From NCBI GenBank assembly GCA_017439585.1, contig JAFSIV010000004.1, forward strand, positions 62,001 through 126,000: a DNA stretch of 64,000 nt, read 5' to 3'. This stretch comes from Clostridia bacterium. GTDB taxonomy: Bacteria > Bacillota > Clostridia > Oscillospirales > Acutalibacteraceae. Positions 34,357-44,203 of the stretch are shown here, in pieces. Within the stretch, counting starts at the first letter, position 1, and each line of letters begins with the position of its first letter. A model generated the notes under the pieces. That model saw only the letters and a program-made list of their open reading frames with translations. It was not told the origin of the DNA and did no database searches. Made by a program: the position numbers and the translations under genes.

Positions 34357-37300
34357 TTATTTAAAGTATTTTACTGCGGATTTGAACATCTTAATGTCAT
34401 AATCACCGTAAACATTTTTATAAAGATCGTCTCCCCAGCGCTCGCTATGACCCATCTTGCCGAATACACGGCCGTCAGGCGAGGTGATACCCTCGATAGC
34501 GTAAACCGAATCATTGGGATTAAAGTGGATATCGCTTGTTGCGTTGCCGTTCAGGTCAACATACTGGGTTGCAATTTGTCCGTTCTTAGCTAGCTCGCGA
34601 ACAAGCTCTTCACAAGCCAAGAAGCGACCCTCACCGTGAGAAATCGGAACATTATAAATATCGCCGACATTGGTCTCAGCAAGCCAAGGAGATTTATTAG
34701 AAGCAATTCTTGTTCTAACAATCTTAGATTGGTGGCGACCGATAGTGTTAAAGGTTAAGGTCGGGCAGTTTTCATCGGTATCAATAATCTTACCGTAAGG
34801 AACAAGACCTAATTTGATAAGCGCTTGGAAGCCGTTGCATATACCGCACATTAAACCGTCGCGATTTTCTAAAAGGTCGGTAACCTGCTCTTTAATAACG
34901 CCGTTGCGGAAGAATGCGGTTATAAACTTACCGCTACCGTCAGGTTCGTCACCGCCTGAGAAACCGCCCGGAACGAATATCATTTGAGAGGTTTTAATTT
35001 TCTCTGCAAAGCTTTCAACGCTTCTTGAAATACCGTCGCTAGACTGATTGTTAATAACAAATATTTCAGGCTCAGCACCTGCATCGCGCATAGCCTTTGC
35101 AGAATCAAATTCACAGTTAGTGCCAGGGAATACAGGGATAAGCACCTTAGGACGAGCTACTTTAATTGCGGGTGCAATTCTGGAGTCTGCATTATAGCAG
35201 AAGTTTTCCATTTTAGTATTGCTATCCTTAATATTGCATTTATAAACGCTTTCTAATTTATCTTCATAAACTTTAAGAAGCTTTGAAATCTCAATTTCTT
35301 CTGATTTGAAGCAGATTTTACCGTTATCTACGGTTTCACCAATGCAAATAGCATCTGCAACATCCTCGGTCACCTCTAAGATAAAGCTACCGTAGTTATA
35401 ACCGAATATAGATTCGGGGCACATATTATCGTCAAACTTAAAGCCGATAGAGTTACCGAAGCTCATCTTCATAACAGCCTCACCGATACCGCCCAGACCT
35501 AAGGTATAAGCCGATTTAACGATACCCTTGCGCATAAGCTCGGTTACCTTATTAAAGGTTTTGATTTGAGATTCGGTGTTTGGAAGATTGGTCTTCTTGT
35601 CATAAACAGGGCAGAGAAGAACAACCTTGTTGCCTGCCTCTTTAAATTCGGGAGAAATTATGTTTTTGATTTTATCGGTTGTAACTGCAAAGGAAACAAG
35701 AGTGGGAGGAACATCTAAGTTTTCGAAGGTTCCGCTCATTGAGTCTTTACCGCCGATTGAACCGATACCGTATTCAAGCTGAGCTTTAAATGCACCAAGA
35801 AGTGCAGATAAAGGCTTGCCCCAACGCTTACCGTCTTTTCCTGGACGCTCAAAATATTCTTGGAAGGTGAGATATACATCTTCAAACGAGCCACCTGTTG
35901 CAATAAGCTTGGAAACCGATTCAACAACCGCTAAATATGCGCTGTGATAGGGGCTCTTTTCAGCAATAAAGGGATTATAACCCCAAGCCATAAGCGAGCA
36001 ATCATCAGTATGCTTTTGCTCAACCGAGATTTTTTGAACCATAGCCTGAATAGGAGTCAACTGATTCTTGCCGCCAAATGGCATAAGCACTGTTCCTGCG
36101 CCGATAGTAGAGTCAAACTGCTCGGAAAGACCTCTCTTAGAACAGATATTAAGGTCATCTGCTAAGGCTTTCATATTATCGGTGAAGCTACCTGAAATTT
36201 CCTTGGTGTAATCCTCAGGTTTAGCAGGAGTGATATCAATATGCTTTTCAGCGCCGTTTGAATTTAAGAATTCGCGGCTGATATCAACTATTGTTTTGCC
36301 GTTCCAGGTCATAACGAGACGAGGCTCAGCTTTAATATCGGCAACCTTAACTGCCTGCAAGTTTTCCTTGTGGGCAAGCTCTAAGAAACGGTCGATATTT
36401 TCTTTTTCGATAACAACCGCCATTCTTTCCTGAGATTCACTGATAGCAAGCTCAGTACCGTCAAGTCCGTCATACTTTTTGGGAACTGCATTAAGGTCGA
36501 TTAAAAGACCGTCAGCCAGCTCTCCGATAGCAACCGAAACACCGCCTGCGCCAAAGTCATTACAACGCTTAATCATACGGCAGGCTTCATAGTTTCTGAA
36601 TAGTCTTTGGAGTTTTCTTTCCTCAGGTGCATTACCTTTTTGAACTTCTGCGCCACAAGAGGTTAGAGATTCGAGGGTATGAGATTTTGAGGAACCGGTA
36701 GCACCGCCGCAACCGTCACGACCTGTGCTTCCGCCAAGTAGAATAACAACATCACCGGGAGCAGGAACCTCGCGGCGAACATTTTCTGCCGGAGCTGCCG
36801 CAATAACCGCACCGATTTCCATACGCTTAGCGGTATAACCCTCGTGATAAATTTCGTCAACAATACCGGTTGCAAGACCGATTTGGTTACCGTAAGAGGA
36901 ATAACCGTCAGCCGCGGTGGTAACGATTTTTCTTTGAGGGAGTTTGCCAGGGATAGTTTCGGCAACACTCTTTAACGGGTTGCCTGCGCCTGTAACACGC
37001 ATCGCTCCGTATACATAGCTTCTGCCTGATAACGGGTCGCGGATAGCACCGCCGATACAGGTTGCCGCGCCGCCGAAAGGCTCAATTTCGGTCGGGTGGT
37101 TATGGGTTTCGTTTTTAAAGAGCAACAACCAATCCTCTGAAACACCGTCAACATCAACCTTTATTTTAACGGTGCAAGCATTGATTTCCTCTGATTCGTC
37201 TAACTTATCAAGTTTACCGTCTTTTTTTAACTGACGAACAGCCAAGGTTGCAATATCCATAAGACAAATCGGCTTTGTTCTGCCGAGAGCCTTGCGGGTA

Positions 37301-38049
37301 TTAAGGTATTCATCATAAGCTTCTTTTAAAAGTTCATCTTCAAATTCAACATTATCAATGTTGGTTAAAAACGTTGTATGACGGCAATGGTCAGACCAAT
37401 ATGTATCTATCATACGAATTTCGGTGATAGTTGGGTTGCGGTTCTCGGATTTGAAATAATCCTGGCAGAAAGCAATATCATCTGCATCCATAGCAAGACC
37501 ATATTCTTTAACGAAGTTTTCAAGACCTGCTCTATCAAGCTCTATAAAACCGTCAAGAGTTGCAACCTCGGTTGGAATATCATACTTGGTTTCAAGTGTT
37601 TCGGGTTTTTCAAGAGTAGCTTCTCTAGCTTCAACAGGGTTGATAACATATTTTTTAATTTCAGCAAGCTCGCTATCGCTAATATTTCCGCCTAAGATAT
37701 AAACCTTAGCGGTTTTAACTAACGGACGCTCGCCCTGAGAAATAATTTGAATACATTGAGCAGCAGAATCTGCTCTCTGGTCGAACTGACCAGGTAAAAA
37801 TTCAACTGCAAAAACAGTATCGTTACCTGTTTTGATTTCAGAGGTTGCAATATCTAATTGAGGCTCTGAGAAAACAGTATTAACTGCATAATCAAAAAGC
37901 TCTTTTTCAATATTATCAACATCATAGCGGTTTATAACTCTAACGCTTGTTACAGAGCTTATCTGCAAAAGACCGTTAATGTCTTTAAGCAAACCGTTTG
38001 CCTCATGGGCTAGTTCCTTTTTCTTTTCAACAAATATACGGTAAACCAT
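34357..38049 (-). CDS. purL: Phosphoribosylformylglycinamidine synthase, single-chain clostridial type
   Basis: Converts FGAR to FGAM using glutamine and ATP. 1230 residues combining the synthetase with a C-terminal PurQ-type glutaminase, so no purQ or purS is needed. Synthetase motifs: DTYWSDHCRHTTF, FKNETHNHPTEIEPFGGAAT, GGSTGRDGCGGATGSS, SIGGKDSMSG. The glutaminase begins near residue 965 (LIPVFPGTNCEFDSAKAM); its nucleophile lies in GICNGFQ near 1070 with PISHGEGRF and GHSERWGDD completing the triad. Unlike PurF here, the glutaminase is intact. Seven bases separate it from purD. Confidence 0.97.
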   Translation of the reverse strand: MVYRIFVEKKKELAHEANGLLKDINGLLQISSVTSVRVINRYDVDNIEKELFDYAVNTVFSEPQLDIATSEIKTGNDTVFAVEFLPGQFDQRADSAAQCIQIISQGERPLVKTAKVYILGGNISDSELAEIKKYVINPVEAREATLEKPETLETKYDIPTEVATLDGFIELDRAGLENFVKEYGLAMDADDIAFCQDYFKSENRNPTITEIRMIDTYWSDHCRHTTFLTNIDNVEFEDELLKEAYDEYLNTRKALGRTKPICLMDIATLAVRQLKKDGKLDKLDESEEINACTVKIKVDVDGVSEDWLLLFKNETHNHPTEIEPFGGAATCIGGAIRDPLSGRSYVYGAMRVTGAGNPLKSVAETIPGKLPQRKIVTTAADGYSSYGNQIGLATGIVDEIYHEGYTAKRMEIGAVIAAAPAENVRREVPAPGDVVILLGGSTGRDGCGGATGSSKSHTLESLTSCGAEVQKGNAPEERKLQRLFRNYEACRMIKRCNDFGAGGVSVAIGELADGLLIDLNAVPKKYDGLDGTELAISESQERMAVVIEKENIDRFLELAHKENLQAVKVADIKAEPRLVMTWNGKTIVDISREFLNSNGAEKHIDITPAKPEDYTKEISGSFTDNMKALADDLNICSKRGLSEQFDSTIGAGTVLMPFGGKNQLTPIQAMVQKISVEQKHTDDCSLMAWGYNPFIAEKSPYHSAYLAVVESVSKLIATGGSFEDVYLTFQEYFERPGKDGKRWGKPLSALLGAFKAQLEYGIGSIGGKDSMSGTFENLDVPPTLVSFAVTTDKIKNIISPEFKEAGNKVVLLCPVYDKKTNLPNTESQIKTFNKVTELMRKGIVKSAYTLGLGGIGEAVMKMSFGNSIGFKFDDNMCPESIFGYNYGSFILEVTEDVADAICIGETVDNGKICFKSEEIEISKLLKVYEDKLESVYKCNIKDSNTKMENFCYNADSRIAPAIKVARPKVLIPVFPGTNCEFDSAKAMRDAGAEPEIFVINNQSSDGISRSVESFAEKIKTSQMIFVPGGFSGGDEPDGSGKFITAFFRNGVIKEQVTDLLENRDGLMCGICNGFQALIKLGLVPYGKIIDTDENCPTLTFNTIGRHQSKIVRTRIASNKSPWLAETNVGDIYNVPISHGEGRFLACEELVRELAKNGQIATQYVDLNGNATSDIHFNPNDSVYAIEGITSPDGRVFGKMGHSERWGDDLYKNVYGDYDIKMFKSAVKYFK

Positions 38050-38055
38050 ATTTTA

Positions 38056-39321
38056 TTACCTCCTTGCATTTAGTGCCTTAGCACCGATATCTTTTCTGTA
38101 AAAAGCGTTTGCAAATGAAACCTTGTTTACATTTTCGTAAGCTTTATTTATAGCGTCCTCTAAGTTTTGGGCAGTTGCGGTAACACCTAAAACTCTTCCA
38201 CCTGCGGTTTTTAATATATCACCGTCAAGCTTAGCGCCTGCAACATAAACCTTATCCTTAACACTATTATCTATTTTAAGCTCAAATCCGCTTTCATATT
38301 TTTGCGGATATCCGCTTGAAGCCATAACAACGCAAGCGGCACTGCCGTTTGAGAATTTAACATCCTCTGCCTTTAAAGTGCCATAGGTTGTGGCTTTCAT
38401 TATTTCTAATAAATCGCTTTCAAGTAGGGGGAGAACAACCTGAGTTTCGGGGTCACCGAAGCGGCAGTTGTATTCGATTACCTTAGGTCCGTTTTTGGTT
38501 ATCATAAGACCGAAATAAAGGCAACCCTTAAAGCTTCTGCCTTCCGAATTCATAGCATTAATTGTTGGTTTAAAAATAGTTTCCATACAAACTTTTGCAA
38601 TATCGTCAGTATAATATGGGTTTGGAGCAATAGTTCCCATACCGCCCGTATTTAAACCGTTATCACCGTCAAGCGCTCTCTTATGGTCCATAGAGGATAC
38701 CATTGGAACTACGGTTTTACCATCTGTAAACGAAAGAACTGAAACCTCAGGACCCTCTAAAAATTCTTCAATTACGATATTATTTCCGCTTTCGCCGAAA
38801 ACTTTATCTTCCATCATAGAGCGAACGGCGTTTATAGCTTCGTCTCTGGTCATAGCAATTATAACACCCTTGCCGAGAGCTAAACCGTCTGCCTTAATAA
38901 CGGTAGGAATTGGAGCGGTTTCGAGGTATTTTAGAGCCTCCTCTATATTCGAAAAAACCTCGTATTCGGCAGTTGGAATACCGTATTTCTTCATAAGGTT
39001 TTTAGAGAAAACCTTGCTTCCCTCAATAATAGCCGCCGCTTTGTTAGGACCGAAACAGTCAATTCCAACCTCGTTTAAAGCATCAACCGCGCCTAAAACC
39101 AACGGGTCATCGGGAGCTACAACTGCATAATCAATCTTTTCTTTAACCGCAAAATCAACTATATTTTCAATATCCTTAGCACCGATATTAACACAAATCG
39201 CATCCTCTGCCATACCACCGTTTCCAGGTAATGCATAAATGGAGGTTATTTCTTTGTTTTCTTTAAGCTTTTTAATTATGGCGTGTTCGCGACCGCCGCC
39301 GCCTACAACCATTACCTTCAT
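38056..39321 (-). CDS. purD: Phosphoribosylamine--glycine ligase
   Basis: ATP-grasp enzyme joining phosphoribosylamine and glycine. 421 residues. N-terminal VVGGGGREHAI, then AIIEGSKVFSKNLMKKYGIP, TVIKADGLALGKGVIIA, IEEFLEGPEVSVLSF and NCRFGDPETQVVLPLLESDL. Operon position between glyA and purL. Glycine for the reaction can be made by GlyA next door. Confidence 0.97.
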   Translation of the reverse strand: MKVMVVGGGGREHAIIKKLKENKEITSIYALPGNGGMAEDAICVNIGAKDIENIVDFAVKEKIDYAVVAPDDPLVLGAVDALNEVGIDCFGPNKAAAIIEGSKVFSKNLMKKYGIPTAEYEVFSNIEEALKYLETAPIPTVIKADGLALGKGVIIAMTRDEAINAVRSMMEDKVFGESGNNIVIEEFLEGPEVSVLSFTDGKTVVPMVSSMDHKRALDGDNGLNTGGMGTIAPNPYYTDDIAKVCMETIFKPTINAMNSEGRSFKGCLYFGLMITKNGPKVIEYNCRFGDPETQVVLPLLESDLLEIMKATTYGTLKAEDVKFSNGSAACVVMASSGYPQKYESGFELKIDNSVKDKVYVAGAKLDGDILKTAGGRVLGVTATAQNLEDAINKAYENVNKVSFANAFYRKDIGAKALNARR

Positions 39322-39339
39322 ATTTGTAACTCCTTAAAA

Positions 39340-40578
39340 TTAATAAATCGGGAACTTAGCGCAAAGCTCTTGTACTGCATTTGATACATAATCCTTATTA
39401 GCATCGTAATCCTTAACGATTGCGCTAATCCAATTAGCAATAAGCTTCATTTCGTTTTCTTTGAAGCCTCTTGTTGTAACCGCAGGAGTTCCAAGACGAA
39501 CACCGCTTGTAACAAAAGGACTTTGAGGGTCATTTGGAACGGTGTTTTTATTAGCGGTAATATGAACCTCGTCAAGTCGGTGTTCGAGTTCTTTACCTGT
39601 AATACCTGCATTTACAAGTTTTAAGAGCATAAGGTGGTTATCTGTACCACCTGAAACGATTTCCAAGCCCTCATCTTTAAGACCTTGGCAAAGAACAGCA
39701 GCATTTTTAACAACCTGAGTTTGATATTCTTTAAATTCAGGTGTTAATGCCTCTCCTAATGCGACTGCCTTAGCGGCAATAATATGCATTAAAGGACCGC
39801 CCTGAGTTCCTGGGAATACAGCTTTATTTATCTTAGTGTAAATTTCTTCGTCGTTGCAAAGAATCATACCACCGCGAGGACCTCTAAGGGTTTTATGAGT
39901 GGTGGTGGTAACAACATGAGCGTATGGAATTGGAGAGGGGTGAACACCTGCGGCAATAAGACCTGCAATATGAGCCATATCAACCATTAGGTATGCGCCA
40001 ACCTCGTCTGCTATTTCGCGGCAACGGGGGAAATCAATAATTCTGGAATATGCAGAAGCACCAACAACAATTAGCTTAGGCTTGCATTCGAGAGCTATTT
40101 TTCTCATTGCGTCATAGTCTATCATTTCGGTTTCATCATTAACACCGTAAGGCACGATATTAAAATATTTACCCGAAATGTTAACAGGTGAACCGTGAGA
40201 CAAATGGCCGCCTTGTTGGAGGTTCATACCCATAACAGTGTCGCCTGGTTGAATAAGTGCAAAGAAAGCGGCAAGGTTTGCGTTAGCGCCTGAGTGGGGC
40301 TGAACATTAGCAAAGTTGCATCCAAAAACCTCGCAAGCTCTTTTCCTTGCAATTTCTTCAACTATATCAACGCATTGGCAACCGCCATAGTAACGCTTAG
40401 AGGGATAACCCTCAGCATATTTATTGGTTAAAACACCGCCTGCAGCAAGCAAAACTGCTTTTGAAACAATATTTTCAGAAGCGATAAGCTCAATGTTATG
40501 CTGTTGGCGTTCAAGCTCCAAGTTACAAGCATTAGCTACTTCGCTATCATAATTTTTAAGTTCATCAAAAAAGTTCAT
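39340..40578 (-). CDS. glyA: Serine hydroxymethyltransferase
   Basis: PLP enzyme producing glycine and 5,10-methylene-THF from serine, supplying both PurD and the folate pool. 412 residues. [49 protein letters not shown] and the PLP-lysine motif [16 protein letters not shown] are all present. The ATG at 40578 is chosen over a GTG at 40587 because GGAG is correctly spaced for it. Embedding in the pur operon ties one-carbon supply to purine demand. Confidence 0.97.
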   Translation of the reverse strand: MNFFDELKNYDSEVANACNLELERQQHNIELIASENIVSKAVLLAAGGVLTNKYAEGYPSKRYYGGCQCVDIVEEIARKRACEVFGCNFANVQPHSGANANLAAFFALIQPGDTVMGMNLQQGGHLSHGSPVNISGKYFNIVPYGVNDETEMIDYDAMRKIALECKPKLIVVGASAYSRIIDFPRCREIADEVGAYLMVDMAHIAGLIAAGVHPSPIPYAHVVTTTTHKTLRGPRGGMILCNDEEIYTKINKAVFPGTQGGPLMHIIAAKAVALGEALTPEFKEYQTQVVKNAAVLCQGLKDEGLEIVSGGTDNHLMLLKLVNAGITGKELEHRLDEVHITANKNTVPNDPQSPFVTSGVRLGTPAVTTRGFKENEMKLIANWISAIVKDYDANKDYVSNAVQELCAKFPIY

Positions 40579-40609
40579 TTTATACACTCCGTATTTTTTT
40601 ATTGTTTAA

Positions 40610-41794
40610 TTAATGGTGGAAAAGTCTCATTCCTGTAAATGCCATTGCGATATTATATTTATTGCAACAGTCAATAACAGCGTCATCGCGGATAGAACCG
40701 CCCGGCTCTGCGATATAAGAAACACCGCTTCTGTAAGCTCTTTCAATATTATCGTCAAACGGGAAGAAAGCATCCGAGCCTAATGCAACACCGCTTATGG
40801 TTGATAGATAAGCTTTGATATCTTCATCAGTTAGCGGTTCGGGTTTGGTTTTAAAATATTTTTGCCAATTACCATCAGCGCAAACATCTTCTTCATTGCG
40901 GTTAATATAACCGTCAATAACATTATCTCTTGTCGGTCTTGCGATTTCATCTAAGAAAGGAAGATTTAAAACCTTATCATGCTGTCTTAAAAACCAAGTG
41001 TCTGCCTTAGAGCCTGCAAGACGGGTGCAGTGTATTCTCGATTGCTGACCTGCGCCAACGCCGATAGCCTGACCGTCAACCGCGAAGCATACTGAGTTAG
41101 ACTGAGTATACTTTAAGGTTATAAGAGAAATTATAAGGTCGCGTTTAGCCGAAGAGGGCAAATTTTTATTTTCGGTTACAAGGTTTGAAAGTAATTCTTC
41201 GTTGATTTCAAAATTATTTCTGCCTTGCTCAAAGGTTATACCGAAAACCTGTTTTCTCTCAATTTCTTCGGGAACATAATCGGGGTCGATTTTAACGATA
41301 TTATAGTTACCTTTTCTTTTGGCTTTTAAAATTTCAAGTGCCTCAGGCTCATAACCGGGAGCAATAATACCGTCCGATACCTCGCGGGCAATTAGTTTTG
41401 CGGTTGTAACATCGCAAACATCGGACAAAGCTACCCAATCGCCAAAAGAACACATTCTGTCAGTACCGCGAGCACGAGCATAAGCGCAAGCTAGGGGAGA
41501 CTCGTCAAGTCCCTCAATATCGTCAACAAAGCAAGCTTTTTTAAGCTTATCGGATAAAGGAGTGCCAACTGCGGCACTGGTGGGGCTAACATGCTTAAAG
41601 GAGGTAACTGCAGGAAGCGACAGAGCTTCCTTTAATTCTTTAACTAATTGCCAAGAATTAAATGCATCTAAAAAGTTTATAAAACCGGGTCTGCCGCAAA
41701 GAATTTCTATCGGCAAATCGTTTCCGTTTGCCATAAAGATTTTAGCGGGCTTTTGGTTGGGGTTGCATCCGTATTTAAGTTCGAATTCTTTCAT
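40610..41794 (-). CDS. purH: Stand-alone AICAR transformylase (PurH C-terminal domain only)
   Basis: Formylates AICAR to FAICAR with 10-formyl-THF. 394 residues: the AICAR-transformylase domain alone, with the catalytic lysine-histidine pair in TSFKHVSPTSAA, then LSDVCDVTTAKLIAREVSDG, GAGQQSRIHCTRLAGSKAD and SDAFFPFDDNIERAYRSGV. The N-terminal IMP cyclohydrolase (MGS-like) domain of ordinary ~510-residue PurH is absent; the adjacent PurO-like gene is expected to replace it. AICAR is also released by the histidine pathway encoded in this window. Confidence 0.93.
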   Translation of the reverse strand: MKEFELKYGCNPNQKPAKIFMANGNDLPIEILCGRPGFINFLDAFNSWQLVKELKEALSLPAVTSFKHVSPTSAAVGTPLSDKLKKACFVDDIEGLDESPLACAYARARGTDRMCSFGDWVALSDVCDVTTAKLIAREVSDGIIAPGYEPEALEILKAKRKGNYNIVKIDPDYVPEEIERKQVFGITFEQGRNNFEINEELLSNLVTENKNLPSSAKRDLIISLITLKYTQSNSVCFAVDGQAIGVGAGQQSRIHCTRLAGSKADTWFLRQHDKVLNLPFLDEIARPTRDNVIDGYINRNEEDVCADGNWQKYFKTKPEPLTDEDIKAYLSTISGVALGSDAFFPFDDNIERAYRSGVSYIAEPGGSIRDDAVIDCCNKYNIAMAFTGMRLFHH

Positions 41795-41809
41795 TTTAAA
41801 TTACTCTCC

Positions 41810-42526
41810 TTAAACATTTTTATTTATTATGATTTCGGTTGCTTCGCTTCCGTCTAGCGGAACCTCGCGAACAAACAATGAAACCTTATTATCGTTATTT
41901 AAATTATTCCAACAAATATCAGCTAATTCCTTTGCGGAGTTTGGCATTTCGATTTCCTCAGGCTCTCCGTAGAACGAGGGGATTGGATTACCGTCGCACT
42001 TATAGGTGTGAATAAAATGGCCTATACCGTCAAGCGGATTATATGAATAAAAATATCTTTGACAAGCATCGGGATTACCGTTATTGCTCCTCAATATTGA
42101 TAATTTATAGTGGAATATATTAGCTGCAAAACCGTAATATAAAACACCTGAAATACGAGGAGTATAGTTTGGAGCATCGGGCTCAAACTCGCGAGTGTGA
42201 AGCGCTTCTTCAAAACTAATGCCATCTTTCATAAAATTATAAACAGTATCTGTCTGGTCGCCGTTTGTTATAATATCGGTTGTTCCTAACTGCAAGTAAG
42301 GATTATAAATGATAAGCGAGGGGTCGGAAAGCTTGCTTTCGTCAAAAGCCTTTGTTCTCATACCGCCCTCAAAACGCTCAAATATACGGTTGCGGCTGTT
42401 TTCACTTCTGCCCATAATAAAATAAGCAAACATAGCCTTTTTACCGTCAGCCGATTTTCCTATAATAATACCTCTGCCGGGATATGAATTCTCGCTGAGT
42501 AAAGTTTTTAAATTATATAAAGCCAT
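41810..42526 (-). CDS. purO: PurO-type IMP cyclohydrolase
   Basis: Expected to close the ring of FAICAR to give IMP, the last purine step. 238 residues of the archaeal-type IMP cyclohydrolase family (NTN-hydrolase fold). Visible: NSYPGRGIIIGKSADGKKAM, YFIMGRSENSRNRIF, IYNPYLQLGTTDIITNGDQT and APNYTPRISGVLYYG. Placement directly upstream of the truncated PurH, in a pathway otherwise lacking this activity, supports the role strongly. Confidence 0.88.
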   Translation of the reverse strand: MALYNLKTLLSENSYPGRGIIIGKSADGKKAMFAYFIMGRSENSRNRIFERFEGGMRTKAFDESKLSDPSLIIYNPYLQLGTTDIITNGDQTDTVYNFMKDGISFEEALHTREFEPDAPNYTPRISGVLYYGFAANIFHYKLSILRSNNGNPDACQRYFYSYNPLDGIGHFIHTYKCDGNPIPSFYGEPEEIEMPNSAKELADICWNNLNNDNKVSLFVREVPLDGSEATEIIINKNV

Positions 42527-42548
42527 AATTTTTTACCACCTTGAATTT

Positions 42549-43136
42549 TTAAATTTTTTCTGAACAAACCTTTTCAACCGAAAGAGGAAGTATCTTCCAT
42601 TCGGCTTCCTCCATAACTCGTTTTTGCAGAGCTTCGGGAGTGTCATCCTCTTTTATTTCAACTGCTTTTTGCATTATAATCTTGCCACCGTCGGGTATTT
42701 CGTTAACAAAATGCACGGTAGCTCCTGTAACCTTAACACCGTATCCCAATGCGGCCTCGTGAACATGAAGCCCATAAAAACCTTTGCCACAAAAGGAGGG
42801 GATAAGCGAGGGGTGAACATTTAATATTCGATTAGCAAAATGCGAAGTGAATTTTTCGCTTAGAATACACATAAATCCTGCAAGAACAATAATATCAGTA
42901 TTGTTTTGCTCTAAGATATCTATAAGTGTATCCTCGAAACTATTACCTAGTTCTTTTTTATTGCAAACAGCGGTTTTAATATTTGCATTTTCTGCTCTTT
43001 TAAGGGCATAGGCATCAGGGTTATTTGAGATAACTAAATTGATTTTTCCCGATTTTATAATCCCTGAGCTTTGAGCATCAATAAGCGCCTGCAAATTTGT
43101 TCCGCCGCCTGAAACTAAAACAGCTATATTTTTCAT
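42549..43136 (-). CDS. purN: Phosphoribosylglycinamide formyltransferase PurN
   Basis: Transfers formyl from 10-formyl-THF to GAR. 195 residues. AVLVSGGGTNLQALIDA at the N-terminus; the catalytic Asn/His/Asp set in VLAGFMCILS, RILNVHPSLIPSFCGKGFYG and GATVHFVNEIPDGG. The ATG at 43136, with AAGGTG before it, is preferred to an upstream GTG at 43145. Ten bases separate it from purM. Confidence 0.96.
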   Translation of the reverse strand: MKNIAVLVSGGGTNLQALIDAQSSGIIKSGKINLVISNNPDAYALKRAENANIKTAVCNKKELGNSFEDTLIDILEQNNTDIIVLAGFMCILSEKFTSHFANRILNVHPSLIPSFCGKGFYGLHVHEAALGYGVKVTGATVHFVNEIPDGGKIIMQKAVEIKEDDTPEALQKRVMEEAEWKILPLSVEKVCSEKI

Positions 43137-43146
43137 AAGTTTCACC

Positions 43147-44184
43147 TTAGATAATAGTGATTTTGCTATCAGATTTTACGATTTTACCGATTACATAAGC
43201 ATCCTCGCCGTTGGCCTTTAAGATTTCGATAGCCTTATCGGCATCTTCTTTTGCTACAACAACACTCATACCAACACCCATATTATAGGTGTTATACATA
43301 TCGCGTTCAGGGATATTGCCGGTTTTCTGCAAGAGCTCGAATATAGGCAATACCTTAACCGAATCTTTAACAATTTCAGCACCGAAGCCATCAGGAATAC
43401 TTCTCGGAATATTCTCATAGAAGCCGCCGCCGGTTATATGAGAAATAGCGCTAACCTTAACATTATCGAGCAATGCTAAAATAGGTTTAACATAAATTTT
43501 GGTAGGTGTTAATAAGGTTTCACCGAGTGATTTGCCCCCAAGCTCATCATAAGTTTTGCTAAGGTCTGCATTTTCAACATCGAAAACCTTGCGAACAAGC
43601 GAAAATCCGTTTGAATGAACACCCGAAGAGGGAAGAGCAATAACAACATCTCCCTCTTTCATGGTTTTGTTATCCAAAATTTTCTTTTTATCAACAATAC
43701 CAACCGCAAAGCCTGCAAGGTCATAATCGTCTATTGGCATCATACCAGGATGCTCCGCAGTTTCACCGCCGATTAAAGCCGCACCCGACTGAACGCAACC
43801 CTCTGCAACACCGCTAACGATTTGAGCAATTTTTTCAGGAATATTTTTACCGCAAGCGATATAATCAAGGAAGAATAACGGTTTTGCACCAACGCAGATA
43901 ATATCGTTAACACACATAGCAACCGCATCAATACCGATAGTATCGTGTTTATCTAAGAGAATTGCAAGCTTAACCTTTGTTCCGCAACCGTCTGTTCCGG
44001 AAACCAAAACGGGCTCTTCCATACCAAGCGGCAAACCAAAGCAACCGCCGAAGCCACCAACATCATCAAGGCAACCCTCGTTTTTAGTTCTTGCAATATG
44101 CTTTTTCATAAGTTCAACTGCTTTGTAACCCGCAGTAATATCAACGCCTGCATCAGCGTAAGATTTTGATTGTGAATTATCCAT
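43147..44184 (-). CDS. purM: Phosphoribosylformylglycinamidine cyclo-ligase
   Basis: ATP-dependent closure of FGAM to AIR. 345 residues. [20 protein letters not shown] begins the protein; [49 protein letters not shown] and [18 protein letters not shown] follow, with the [13 protein letters not shown] segment in the C-terminal half. The start at 44184 is set by AAAGGAG and homology; the frame is open upstream into purF but is not coding there. Confidence 0.96.
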   Translation of the reverse strand: MDNSQSKSYADAGVDITAGYKAVELMKKHIARTKNEGCLDDVGGFGGCFGLPLGMEEPVLVSGTDGCGTKVKLAILLDKHDTIGIDAVAMCVNDIICVGAKPLFFLDYIACGKNIPEKIAQIVSGVAEGCVQSGAALIGGETAEHPGMMPIDDYDLAGFAVGIVDKKKILDNKTMKEGDVVIALPSSGVHSNGFSLVRKVFDVENADLSKTYDELGGKSLGETLLTPTKIYVKPILALLDNVKVSAISHITGGGFYENIPRSIPDGFGAEIVKDSVKVLPIFELLQKTGNIPERDMYNTYNMGVGMSVVVAKEDADKAIEILKANGEDAYVIGKIVKSDSKITII

Positions 44185-44203
44185 ATTTTTTCTCCTTTGA
44201 TTT

